A stretch of DNA of 64,000 bases, from assembly GCA_036925085.1 (NCBI GenBank), contig JAUPFP010000001.1:20237229-20301228 (forward strand), given 5' to 3'. Below the pieces are notes generated by a model. That model saw only the letters and a list, made by a program, of their open reading frames with translations. It was not told where the DNA came from and did no database searches. The stretch's first letter is position 1. Each line of letters begins with the position of its first letter. Below are positions 32,541-43,719 of this stretch, in pieces. Source of the stretch: Brachycybe producta (taxonomy: Eukaryota; Arthropoda; Diplopoda; Playtdesmida; Andrognathidae). The position numbers were made by a program, and so were the translations under genes.

Positions 32541-35500
32541 ATGTTGAAGATTGTTCTCATATTCTTGGCCACTTGCAACATTATTATTAGACTGAATGGT
32601 AATTAATAAGACTAGTAATTATAATGTAAATAAAACATATGACATGCAGACAATTTTTGCAATGTTCTAATTGGTTTGTTGTGTGGTTCGACGTTGAAAA
32701 GGGCGGAGCATGTGACGTCAGACTACATAACCAACCAATTAGAAGTTGCGTTCGTCATAAAAAATGGGCGGAGCCAACTGAAGTTCGTCCCGATTTCTAA
32801 TTGCCTGTCACCAGCATACCATGAGTTTTGCTAGGTGTGTCACGACTTACGAGCGTATTCCTGGCACACACAAAAAAAGTTTGGGAACCACTGTACTACA
32901 CTTTAAGACACATCGTTGTATAATGTAACCCAGAAACCTTCACATTTCAATTTACGAAAAATATTCATTTTTTTTTACATGTTGTTCATTTTTGCAGCTC
33001 TGGAATACATCAAGTGTAGATTTTTTTCAAGAGGCTATGGTAGAGTCATTACTAGCCGCCATAGTGAATCGGACTGCCCTGATAATACGCCTGGATATTC
33101 TTTGGACGCCATTAATAGATTTTGCAACCCTCTTGGCCCCAGGCTGACATTTGGCAAATTTGTACAAATGGAAAATGCAAGTACAAGTGCTTTCCTTGCA
33201 CATTACAAAAAAAAAACATTTCGTAAACCTTGTTAAACTCAGGGCCGTAACTATTGTGAGCGTGCTGGCGATTTCTGACCTCGTGTCGTAACCACACGAG
33301 GAAGATTGGAGTTACCAAAGTAGGCGGTTGGTGATAGATTGTAGTCGTCCTCCTGAGTAGGGGTGAAATCTCTCAGAAGGATGGTTACATCCACTTCTGA
33401 TCGCCGGTGTTTCTTTTTTCTTCTTCCATCGGAAGACGTGCTCCGTAAGGGATCCGTATGTCTTCTTGCCCTATGGGGTCTCTGGCCTGTTCAGAGAAGG
33501 GTTAGTTTCCAAACATAAAGACAACGCAGTTTCGTATATAAACACTTTATTCATTCTTGTATCGAAACAGCAACATTACAAGAATGAACGTTTTAGAATC
33601 AAAGGTGCGTCCACGTGCCCATGATGTGATACGGATAGAATCGACGTAGTACAAAAGTTGAGCGAAAGAGTGGACGAGGACCAAGAGGAACATGGTCCTT
33701 TTATACCTTGGACCTGTGTACACCCACGAGGTGTAACCAAGTCCAAGTGACCATGGTCCTAAAGGTATCAATCCACTGATTGAGTTTAAATATAGACGGA
33801 GGGAGGGACAGAGATGAGTCACGCACCCCCCAAGCTAGCATTCCAGGAGGATCATGACTCACTTGGTGTTACACTATACTGGGTTTTACTGGTCCTCTAA
33901 ACCAGGGCCTTTCTTAAAGGGGTGCCCAAATGACAACACACAACTCTATTTTTAAACCTCAATTTTTTAAGTCCCCCATAGGACCCACATTTAATTTGTA
34001 GCTACTTTTTTTGGTTCTCGGCCTATTGGCCGAGAATCTCCAAAATCAAATGGAGCACATCTACCCCCAAAGACCGTCCTCCTATTGGCGTAGTGGCCCT
34101 TGAACTCGAGTCTCTAGCCTTACCATAAAATGGGACAGACTAATCGTAGGTCACTACGTGACCTACACTTCCAGATAGCTATTTGGAGAACTGTGGGTCA
34201 TTCAGTGACCTACACTTTTCAATATGAACTGTGGGTCACTCAGTGACCTACAATTTTCGATATGAACTGTGGGTCACTCAGTGACCTACAATTTTAGATA
34301 AGAACTGTGGGTTACTCAGTGACCTACACTTTTCGATATGAACTGTGGGTCACTCAGTGACCTACAATTTTAGATATGAACTGTAAGTTACTCAGTGACC
34401 TACACTTTTCGATATGAACTGTGGGTCACTCAGTGACCTACAATTTTAGATAAGAACTGTGAGTTACTCAGTGACCTACACTTTTTGATATGAACTGTGG
34501 GTCACTCAGTGACCTACAATTTTAGATAAGAACTGTGGGTTACTCAGTGACCTACACTTTTTAACATTCTGGGGACCTGCACCCCAAGACCCCATACAAC
34601 AAGCTTAATATATAAAAGAAGTTCTAAAGTGTAGGTCACTGGGTCACCTAGTGACCTACGATAAGTTTGTTCCCCGTACAAATATATTTTTTTAAAAAAT
34701 CATTTATCAACTTCTAGGTGGCGCAAAAGTGTTCCCAAGGAGGAGACTTTCTTGATTTTCCAGAAGATGTTGTTGTTTCTTACTACCAACCAAACATTCC
34801 CTCAAGCAGTAGACTCGAATTGGCAAACCAGGCTTTTATATTTCTTTATTGCGATGAAGAATCTATGGATGTAAGAAATAAATGTTTAAAAACATCTAAG
34901 ACTTGAGACATATTGCTCCCACCCCCTCCCACTTTTGTTAAAAAATATTGACAAATCAGTCAACAGAAGTCATATTCCCAAGTGTTGAGAAGAAATCGTA
35001 CAAAAAGTAACGAAATTACAATTTCAAGTACAATTTCTTCGAATCCGAATCACAAACGGTTTTCGAATCCCTCGAATCTTCTGAATCTCTGGAATCCTTA
35101 TTCATCATCATTTCATGTGCCTTATCCAGCAAGCAGCAGGATCGGCCTTGCTGGTTCTAACTCTCCACTCTTTCCGATTTTGCACCAAGCCCCCAGTAAC
35201 CCCACATGCTACCATATCCCGTTTTACTACAACGTCTCAGGTTTGCTTGGGTCTTCCTCTACCCCGTTTTATTCCCAGGTCTAAGTTCATTGCTTGCCTC
35301 AGCTCGCTGTTTGGCCTCTATCTTGGCACGCTTGTATTCTATCTGGGCCTCCCTGCTTCCATTGTGCCACCAAGTCTTGAAAGCATCTTTCTTCTTTTTA
35401 ACTGCCATCTGTACCTCCTCATCCCACCACCAGGTTTCTCTGTCTAATCGAGACCCCCTACTCGTACTGTCCCAAGTACCTTGTTTCCACAATCACGGAT

Positions 35501-38090
35501 CTGTTGTGCTACCCTTGTCCACAGCTCCCCTGCAGTGCCATCTAAATCCCATGCTATCTTACCTGCCATTTTCTTAAACTCTTCCACCTTGTCTAGTAAT
35601 GCCCACCACCTAATTGCTGTCTCTCTATGTCTGACCACCTGTTTTGCACCCCTAGGTTTTAGGTCTAACACTACTAGCCTATGTTGTCCCGCTAGGTTTT
35701 CACTCGGTATCACTTTACAATCCTTGCACTCGTTTCTATCCTCACTCCGAATCATGAAGAGATCAACCGGGGATTCTCCTGCTCTGCTCTTAAAAGTAAT
35801 GAAATGTTCCTCTCGCTTCTGAAATAGTGTTTGCTAAAATTAACTTATGTGCCACTGCCGCCTCCAGCATACTCTCCCCTGCTTTATTTTGCTCTCCATA
35901 GCCCCACCCACCATGTACCTCTTCATACCCTTCCCTACCTCTACTTACCTGTCCATTAAAGTCCCCACCAATTATGACCCGTTCCTCCCTACTCAGGCCC
36001 AATATCAGGTCATCAAACTGTTCCCAGAATGCTCGTTTCCTGGCTGTATCTAATCCAACCTGGGGCCATATGCACTAACTACATTTATAACAATGCCACC
36101 CCAAACTACCTTTACTACTAACAGCCTACTATTTATCCACCTAACCTCAACGACACTACATCTGAGTTCCTGATCTAGGACAATTCCCACTCCATTTCTA
36201 CCCTCCTCACTACTTGCATAAATTTGTGTATACCCATCCCCAATGTCCCTGGATTTATCACCTTTCCATTTTGTCTCCTGCAGACATGCAACATTTACCC
36301 TCCTAGCCTTTAGCACACCCGATAACTCCCTAGTCTTCCCTGTCAAACTCCCTATATTCCAGGTGCCAAACCTAAGTTTAGTACCTCCACTTTTACCACT
36401 ACTTCCAAGACCTCCTTGTTGTTGATGCTGGACTCGCTTCTTTAGCCCCACCCATCCACTGTGGGGTAGCCCTCGCAAATTTATCACAGCCACTGGGCGT
36501 TGCAGCTGCATGTCGCTTATGGCGGGGGACGCCCTAGCCATATTTGGAATACTATTTAGAACCAACATCATTTGTTTTGGCAAATCTTTACAACCGGCTG
36601 CCAACCTGACGTCGACCCTCCACTTTTGCACCCGGGCTGGGGGACCGGCAATCGCGAGGTTTGGTTTTGGTCTGCCCTGAGTATTTTATGCCCTCAGTAC
36701 CCTCCATAACTGGCGGGCATTCCCCTATCCGCCACCTGGGGAGGCACCCGATAGGGGACCAACAACCCCCTCGGGAAATGAAATAAAATATTATATTAAT
36801 ATAATTTAATATTTAATATTGAAATAAAATATTAAATATTAGATTATATTAATAATTTAATATTTTATATTTTATAATAAAAAAAAGTGTGGCACTCAGG
36901 GTCGCCACAAGGTGATATTGGTGATCCGGATACTACCGAAATGGAGTTAAAACTAGTTTTACCAAAGTTTTTAACAGTTTTTTTTAGGTTAGGATTCGAA
37001 AGATCCGAAAGATGAAAAAAGCGCGAAGATTCGAGTTTTCGAATCTCGAATATTTTTCAAGACTCGAGCGGATTTGAATGTCCCTTCCCTAATTTCAAGT
37101 AATTAGTCTGCCTAAAATGCAGAAAATAAAAATAAACGGGAATCCTAGAAAAAATTATGAAATTTTTGTCGCTCGCTGCGCTCGCAGAAGATATTCTGCA
37201 ATCCAACACTATTTTTTAACTCTAAAAAATTAATAATTGATATTTAATAAGTAATTACTATCGGGAACTGGTTTATTTAATAATTTCATAGTTAATATAT
37301 AAAATTCTATAAACCATTGCAATCACTGGGTATCGATAATATCGATTAGCCCCATCGCAGACCAGAATCCTGGTTGTGCCACTGATGTGTGTGTGTAATG
37401 AGTGTCAGACCAAGTATCAACCAATTGGAAATTGAAAAGGGCGGGGCATGTGACCAGATAACGTAATGTCAGACCGCATAACAAAACAATTAGTAGTTGC
37501 CGGTTCTCATAAAAGGGACGGAGCAAACGACTGTATCTTACTGTCTTTACTTGCCCTTATACCCTCTGGATGGGTGGGGCGTAGAATAATTCCTGTCTTT
37601 ACTTGTCTGTCTGAGCACACAGGCATCTGTAGACAGCTTCAGAATTTCTTTGTCTCCGCCCTTTTATGAGCGTCCGATCAAATATCAACCAATTAGAAAT
37701 AAAAAGGGCGGGACATGTGACATCAGACCCAGTAACAAACCAATTAAAAATTGACGACGCTCATAAAAGGGTGGAGCCAAAAGAAATTCTGAAGCTGTCT
37801 ACAGATGCCTGTGTCTGAGCACAGGATGCCCCAGATGGAACACGTCCACATTCAGTTAATTAACAATAATATATATTTAAAATATTTCATAGGTTGCTGG
37901 CCAATGGTGTGGAGAGGATTTTGAGATAAGAACAATTTATTTTGATGATTGCGAAGAAGTACAAACCAATCATCTTTATTGTGGAAGAGATTTTTATTTT
38001 GTTTCCAACTCTTCAGAATTGATCGTACAGCGTTTTCTTTATAAAACTATGTTGTTAATTTCATTTTTCAGATGTATTTGGTGTATTTAA
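32541..38090 (+). CDS. Tandem family copy D: predicted secreted Cys-containing protein, 195 aa, four exons
   Basis: Exons 32541-32598, 32998-33176, 34718-34870 and 37893-38090; phases 1, 0, 0; open joined frame. Exon 1 (MLKIVLIFLATCNIII) has the same length as in A and B. Exon 2 lacks the heptapeptide tract but keeps CR, YGR, PGY, a Cys about 10 residues later and a final EN. Exon 3 keeps DVVVSYY and FIFLYCDEESM. Exon 4 starts VAGQWC and ends in a hydrophobic tail RCIWCI. The exon 2 donor is GCAAGT, so this would be a GC-AG intron. AATAAA at 38089-38094 overlaps the stop codon. Introns contain an LTR-like fossil, a 38-bp array and an RTE element. Highly divergent from A and B, which argues that the family is old. 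Confidence 0.75.
32650..32808. mobile_element. P9 palindromic element, left end truncated
   Basis: TTCTAATTGGTTTGTTG, GGGCGGAGCATGTGACGTC and the right end CGATTTCTAATTGCCTGT are present. It lies in intron 1 of copy D. Confidence 0.7.
33240..33873 (-). mobile_element. LTR-retrotransposon-like fossil fragment, inverted
   Basis: Inverse of the 8285-8960 element: the LTR-like part spans about 33488-33873 and the shared downstream part lies to its left. It is in the exon 2-exon 3 intron of copy D. Old, non-coding. Confidence 0.45.
34130..34680. repeat. 38-bp minisatellite inside a foldback element
   Basis: About ten 38-bp units (AACTGTGGGTCACTCAGTGA then CCTACAATTTTAGATATG), with two unit types tending to alternate. 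Each unit holds the palindrome GGTCACTCAGTGACC. The array is bounded by inverted flanks CTAATCGTAGGTCACTACG (about 34140) and CTAGTGACCTACGATAAG (about 34655), so array and flanks together look like one foldback element. Confidence 0.8.
35085..36780 (-). mobile_element. RTE-type LINE, internally deleted
   Basis: On the minus strand the 5' region (from about 36780) leads into an AP-type endonuclease: LRFGTWNIGSLTGKTREL, VACLQETKWKG, VSAYGPR, IIGGDFNG. Then come the QHRLVVLDL region and ETWWWDEEVQMAVKKKKDAF. After PGNKTG the sequence jumps to the C-terminal end (RGRPKQT, MVACGVTG, ADPAACWIRHM) and the 3' tail ATGATGATGAATAAGG. The whole reverse transcriptase is missing while both ends are kept. 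Several frame breaks exist in the remaining part, so it is dead. It lies in the exon 3-exon 4 intron of copy D. Confidence 0.85.
36885..37390. other. Unassigned intron sequence with TTCGAATC-type repeat
   Basis: 36980-37090 shares GATTCGAGTTTTCGAATCTC-like sequence, in inverse, with the left flank of the RTE element (about 35035-35100), so the LINE seems to have landed in a dispersed AT-rich repeat. Nothing else recognised. Confidence 0.4.
37395..37560. mobile_element. P9 palindromic element, partial
   Basis: AATGAGTGTCAGACCAAGTA, AAAAGGGCGGGGCATGTGAC and the right end GACTGTATCTTACTG are the family blocks. The left end is truncated. Confidence 0.65.
37619..37812. mobile_element. P9 palindromic element, intact ends
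   Basis: ACAGGCATCTGTAGACAGC to inverse GCTGTCTACAGATGCCTGT, flanked by an exact 10-bp duplication GTCTGAGCAC (37609-37618 and 37813-37822). It ends about 80 bp upstream of copy D exon 4. Confidence 0.85.
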
Positions 38091-38224
38091 TAAAAAAAAG
38101 TGTAATTACAAGGAAATGTAATTAAGAGCCGTTTCTTCTTTAACATGGGGTCTACGGGACCAATAGAAAAACGATGTTAGCGCTCTTTGCGGAGATTTTT
38201 CGAAATAATTTTGTGATGTAGCCT

Positions 38225-38862
38225 CTAATGCCTAGTTCTCACAACCTTCTTGTAGCTCGGGCTAAAATAGCCTTGGCTAAACGACTGTGTTCACATGTGA
38301 GCAGCTACATATGGGCTTCGTGACCTGCCTAAAGGTAGCGCTCACTACAGTATATTTATTTCATTTTTACAAATTTGGCACTGGCCATTATGTGTGGACA
38401 TTGTGCGTGTGTATAGCCTGCATAATGTATACATAATTGGAGGGAAAATGGCTGATATTGTCCATACTAATGAAACTGAATTGCATGGTCTTCATTGAAC
38501 ACACTAAATGCAACATAGTTTAATTGTAGGTAGGTTGATGATTTAGAGTTGATGGAAATAAGTAATTATTAAATAAAGATCAATTGATAATTTTAAATTA
38601 CTTTAATAAATTAACAATGAAAATAGAAAATGAATGACGCCATTTTCTATTCAGATTTATGACCACCAGGTGGCGTATTATCAAGTTAACTTTGTTTTGC
38701 ATTCACACTAAATAATGTGTAGGCTACATATGGGTAACCAAGGCTACCTAACCAAAGCTAACATTTGACATTGACCACCATCTAGTGTGTGTTCTCACAA
38801 CCCTTATACATAGGCTAAGTCCTTAGCCTGAGCTACATGAAGGTTGTGAGAACTAGGCATAA
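38225..38862. mobile_element. Foldback element, ATGCCTAGTTCTCACAACC termini
   Basis: Left ATGCCTAGTTCTCACAACCT, right AGGTTGTGAGAACTAGGCAT, then inner inverted GTAGCT and AGCCTTGGCTA blocks. It separates a short inverted arm of the TTAA foldback family (38130-38224) from the rest at 38930, so it was probably inserted into that element. Confidence 0.8.
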
Positions 38863-38929
38863 CAAGTTTTTTTTTTGTTGATCTCCCCTAGAGGAAAATC
38901 CTACCTACACTACTGTTTGAAGTCACATA

Positions 38930-39500
38930 AAAATTAATAGAAAATTAAAAACTTTAAAAATCGCGAATTGCTAACTCGTTATGTTAAACTCCATTGAGTA
39001 CGCGCTCGTAAGCAAAAAATAAATCCATTAAAATGCTCATAAAATATGTAAAAATAATTTTAAAAAAAACACAAACCACAGTGAAGCCAACAGATTGGCA
39101 CACGTGCTGATTTTTTTTTTCCGGTTTTTTAAAAATTATTTTTAGGTATTTTTACGAGCATTTTAATGGATTTGTTTTGCTTACGAGCGCGTACTCAATG
39201 GAGTTTAACATAAGAGTTAGAAATTTGCGATTTTGAAATATTCTTTTAAAAATAGAACGACACTTACCAATTTTTTGTCATTCTATCACTCGATCAGCCT
39301 ATATTTAAGGTGCGCACATTGCACTTTGAAAACTTAATATTGGACAACTTTAAATATGAAAAATAAACATATTACCGCCGCGACTGTGTGTTTTAAAAAT
39401 TAACATTTCTTCTTTAACATCGGGTCTATGTGATCAATAAAAAAACGATGCTAGCACTCTTTGCGGCTATTTTTTGCGAAGTAATTTTCCAATGTTGCCT
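38930..39500. mobile_element. TTAA-flanked long foldback element
   Basis: Inverted pair GTTAAACTCCATTGAGTACG (about 38985) and CGTACTCAATGGAGTTTAAC (about 39190) around a loop with CACACGTGCTGA, then TTCTATCACTCGATCAGC, CCGCCGCGACTGTGTG and GTTGCCTCTTAA at the right end. Its left outer arm appears to be at 38130-38224. Confidence 0.7.
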
Positions 39501-39637
39501 CTTAAACAAACTATGAAATTATTATTTAAAAAAAACACTTTAATATTCGTAAAAATCTAAAACTGTCATGATTGGTTTTTAGAATAGACCTACAGATACA
39601 AATCTGTTCAAAACCAATAACATTAGAGCAAACTTAA

Positions 39638-42600
39638 TTAATTGGCTGCGTTTTCGCAGTATTGGCCAACATATCCCGGTCTGCACAAACACCTGCCACA
39701 TTCACAATTTCCATGTCCACTGCAAACATTCTGCAGTAGGAAGAAAAAAAAAAAAGAAAAATTGAAAAATTACCTTAAATTCGCAATCATTTCTGATGAA
39801 CTTAATTAATTAAGATATAAAAACAAAAATTAACCCCTAATTCTCTTGGAGCAATGCAGGTTGTAATTTCCGTTGGACACTCGCACGTTGCACCCGTGTA
39901 ACCAGGTGCACACCTACAAACACCACAATCACAGAGACCTTTTCCTACAAAAAATAAATAAATAAACAATTAAGATATGAAGAAAAATAACAATTAATAG
40001 TTTAAATTACGTAATCAATAAATTCCATTCAGATTAAAGACCAAATTCAAGAAGATAACTTGGCCCTTGAACGTAATAAAGTTTCAAATAAAGTTTCAAC
40101 AATGACTTGTCTCCTGTTTTCTTCAGCACAGTTAAAATTAGTTTTTTTTTTCTATGTAAGAACCTTGCTTAGAGGGTTCAAGTTAAAAATTCAAACGTCA
40201 AGTTATCTTCTTGACTTTGGACCTTAGCACTTTGAACCAATTGAAATCCTAAAATGGAAAAAAAAAAATTCCTTGTTATTGAAATACCCTTGAAAAAGGC
40301 TTATTTTCTTTGTTAGAACTCTTTATTTAAGGTGAATTTATGAACAGCTGATTTTTTGAACTCTTTATTAATTATTTCTGTATATTTCAAAAGAGAAAAA
40401 TGAAAGGAAAACTTGAAAGACGTTTTAGAAACTAGAAGAGTAGCTTAATCACTAAGGGCATTTTAATGCTGATACCTTTCAAAATAAACTTTTTAAATAA
40501 GTTTGAAAATGACCAAACTTTAGATTAAGATATTTTTAAAACTTTTGTCCATAAAAAGTTTATTTTGAAAGATATCATCAACATGATAATCATTCATAAA
40601 ATATGGTATATATTTTATGAATAGTTGATTTTTGAACTGTCTTTTTTGAAACACACTAAGGGCATTTTATGTTGATTTCTTTCAAAATTAACTTTTAAAT
40701 AAAGTTTGAAAAGGACCAAACTTTAGATTAAGATAATTTTTAAACTTTTGTCTGTAAAAAAGTTTATTTTGAAAGATATCAACATGAAATCAACAGCTGA
40801 TTTTTGAACTCTGATTATGCTGTCTTTCAGAAGAGCAAAATTTAGACAAACTAGAAAGTGTTTTAGAAGCTAGAAGGGTAATTCAATCACTTCAGTGCTT
40901 TTTTATGTTGATATCTTTCAAAATAAACTTTTTAATAGACAAAAATTTTTAAAAAAATATCGTCTGCTTTAAAGTTGGGTCATTTTGAAACTGACATAAA
41001 AAGCTTATTTTGAACGATAATATCAATATGAAAATTAGCCTTAAGTGATTGAAATACCCTTCTAGTTTCTAAAACACATTCAAGTTTTTCTTTATTTTGC
41101 GCCTAAAAGGCAATAAAACAACATTAAAGGATTAAGTTGGTTTACGGAAAACTATCATTCGAACTCCGATTACTTTGTTTTCCAGGAGCAAAATAAAAAT
41201 AAACTAGAAAGTGTTTTTTTAGAAACTAGAAGGGTAACTCAATAATTTAAAGGGTATTTTCATGTTGATATCTTTCAAAATAAACTTTTTACAGACAAAA
41301 ATTATAAACAATACTGTCTGCTTAATGTTGGGTCATTTCGAAACTCATAAAAAGCTTATTTTGAAAGAGATATACATCCACATGAAAATACACTTAAATG
41401 ATTGGGCTACCCTTCTAGTCTCTAATACACAATCAAGTTTCTCTTTATTTTGCACCTCAAAACAGAATAATCAAGAGTTCGAGAGGCATTATTTACACTT
41501 TAAAAACTACCTTAAATTAATTAATTATTTTTTAAAAATAATTATATAATTAATTTCTTTCAATTTTTGTAATTAAGTTTTTAAAAAAAAACTTACCACC
41601 ACATAATTCGCCATTACGACGACCACACGACATATTGTCGCATTCGCAAAACTGTCCAAAAATAAATCTACCAAAATACTAGAATTTTTTTTGGAAGAAA
41701 AAAAAAGTATATTAAAAAAATTAAAAATTCAAATTTAGTTGAAACCGTTTATAACACGAGAATGGATAACACGAAATATTATGACCATTAGAATATTATA
41801 AAAAAATGTCTTCTTTTAACACGAAAAAATATTCCGATCCCTTCCATTTCGTGTTAAGAGGCTACATCACAAAAGTATTTCGAAAAATCTCCGCAAACAG
41901 CGCTAGCATCGTTATTTTTTTGAGCCCATAGACCCAATGTTAAAGAAAAAATGTTAATTTTTAAAAAAACACAGTCGCGGCGGCAATATGTTTATTTTTC
42001 ATATTTAAAGTTGTCCAATTTTGATGGTTCAAAGTGCAATGTGCACCTTAAATATATGCTGATCTAGTGATAGAATGACAAAAAAAAAATTGGGAAGTGC
42101 GGTTCTATTTTTAAAAAGTATTTCTAATCCCGAATTTCTAACTCTTATGTTAAACTCCATTGAATACGCGCTCATAAGAAAAAAATATTCATTAAAAATG
42201 CTCGTAAAAATACCTAAAAATAATTTTAAAAAAAAACACAATTAAACCACAGTGAAGCCAACACATTGGCGCATGTGCTGATTTTTTTTCCAGTTTTTAA
42301 AATTATTTTACGTATTTTTACGAGCATTTTAATGGTCGTTTTTTTCTTATTTGGGCGTATTCAATGGAGTTTAACATAAGAGTTAGAATTCGCGATTTTG
42401 AAATAACTTTTAAAAATAGAACCGCACTTACCAATTTTTTGTCATTCTATCACTCGATCAGCATATATTTAAGGTGCACATTGCACTTTGAACCATCGAA
42501 ATTGGACAACTTTAAATATGAAAAATAAACATATTGCTGCGACTGTGTATTTTAAAAATTAAAATTTTTCTTTAACATTGGGTCTATGGGCTCAATAGAA

Positions 42601-43700
42601 ATACAATGCTAGCGCTCTTTGTGGAGATTTTTTGAAGTAATTTTGCAATGTAGCCTCTTAAATGGGTTCTACTGTATTTTTCACTTGAAACATTATTTTG
42701 TGCTTACAGTTTGATAACAATCACAAACACCACATGAACAAGTTCCTTTACCACTGCACACTATATCAGAACCGGCCCTGTATTTAATAAAGAAAAATTG
42801 AAAAATAAACAATATCGTAAATTTGAATGAAAAAAAAGAAACAAAAATGAAATTTGCAATTTTGAAAAATTAAAAAAATTGTAAATTTTACTACGAAAAG
42901 GGTTGGCAGAAACTAAAATAACATGACATTTTCACTTTTCTGTTTTTCTGGAGCAAAAATAAGAGAAACAGGTTATAAATTTAAAAATTATAATTTTAAA
43001 ATGTTCATAATTTTATAAATTATAATTTTAAATTAAATGTTCACAATTTTATAAATTATAATTTTAAAATGTTTATAATTTTATAAATTATAATTTTAAA
43101 ATGTTTATAATTTTATAAATTATATTTTTTGTTTATAATTTTATATTTTTGAGTATACATTTTGAACTTATTGGAGCCACCCTGTAAAGGTTCGCAGTAT
43201 TACAAAAATTAAAAATTATCTTATTATTTTATAATATTTATAATTTTATAAATTTCAACGTACATTTCGCGACATATTTTTGATTATACTCGTATATTTT
43301 ATATTTTTTAAATTTTACAAAAATTTTTTTTTTAAAAAAATGAGTATATTTTATACATTTTAAACATACATTTTGCAACTTTTAAGCCACCCTGTATATA
43401 TATATTTTTTTTTTTAAAAAAAAATTAATATTATATTTTATAAATTTCAACGTACATTTTGCAACGAGCATCACTGACATCGGGTTGACTATCTCGAGCG
43501 TTACATTCGCAGGAATTACCACCGTAACCTTCGTTACAGGTGCAATTTCGGTTATTGCACGAATACGTTCCGACACCCGAACATATCGGACTGTTCGGTT
43601 CCAGATCATCGTTAGGACCACAATTTCTTATTATCTCTGATGTGACAAAAATATTTGTCAAATAAATGACAAAAACAAAAATTAAACAAAATTTAAACAT
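39638..43700 (-). CDS. Secreted protein of integrin-beta-type EGF modules (I-EGF), 190 aa, five exons
   Basis: Exons (minus strand): 43456-43700, 42708-42777, 41597-41651, 39835-39944, 39638-39730; all donors GT, acceptors AG, phases consistent. A signal peptide ([19 protein letters not shown]) is followed by about four Cys-rich modules: [17 protein letters not shown], then [53 protein letters not shown] with ECP, and [19 protein letters not shown] ending CENAAN and a stop. The spacing and the CECDN-x-SC-x-R-x-N-x-ELCGG block are those of the integrin beta-subunit stalk. There is no beta-I domain, tail domain or membrane segment. It therefore resembles ITGBL1-type secreted I-EGF proteins and is unlikely to be an integrin. 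It could also be a fragment of a lost integrin gene, but the added signal peptide and stop argue for a real short gene. Confidence 0.8.
40425..41450. repeat. Cluster of palindromic TAGAAGGGTAGCTC-family repeats in an EGF-gene intron
   Basis: At least three copies: 40425-40620, 40855-41085 and 41205-41445. Each has ACTAGAAG(G/A)GTA(G/A)(C/T)TCAATCAC near one end, GATATCTTTCAAAATAAAC and its inverse inside, and CCCTTCTAGT(T/C)TCTAA at the other end. Confidence 0.7.
41866..42663. mobile_element. TTAA-flanked long foldback element, complete
   Basis: From GAGGCTACATCACAAAA to its inverse TTTTGCAATGTAGCCTC, with TTAA on both flanks (about 41862 and 42660). Each arm is about 330 bp and includes GTCGCGGCGGCAATATG, CATTGCACTTTGAACCATC and TAAACTCCATTGAATACG; a smaller palindrome fills the centre. 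A TTAA target fits piggyBac- or Kolobok-like mobilisation. It sits in the exon 2-exon 3 intron of the I-EGF gene. Confidence 0.75.
42970..43145. repeat. AT-rich tandem repeat
   Basis: Four to five units of about 33 bp built on ATAATTTTATAAATTATAAT and TTTAAAATGTT, in intron 1 of the I-EGF gene. Similar AT-only sequence continues to 43440. Confidence 0.8.
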
Positions 43701-43719
43701 TTTTAGTTAAATTATTATT

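Noticed and set aside
34180-34570. Regular palindromic repeats that look CRISPR-like.
   Set aside because: Units are contiguous 38-bp tandem copies without unique spacers, in an animal intron.
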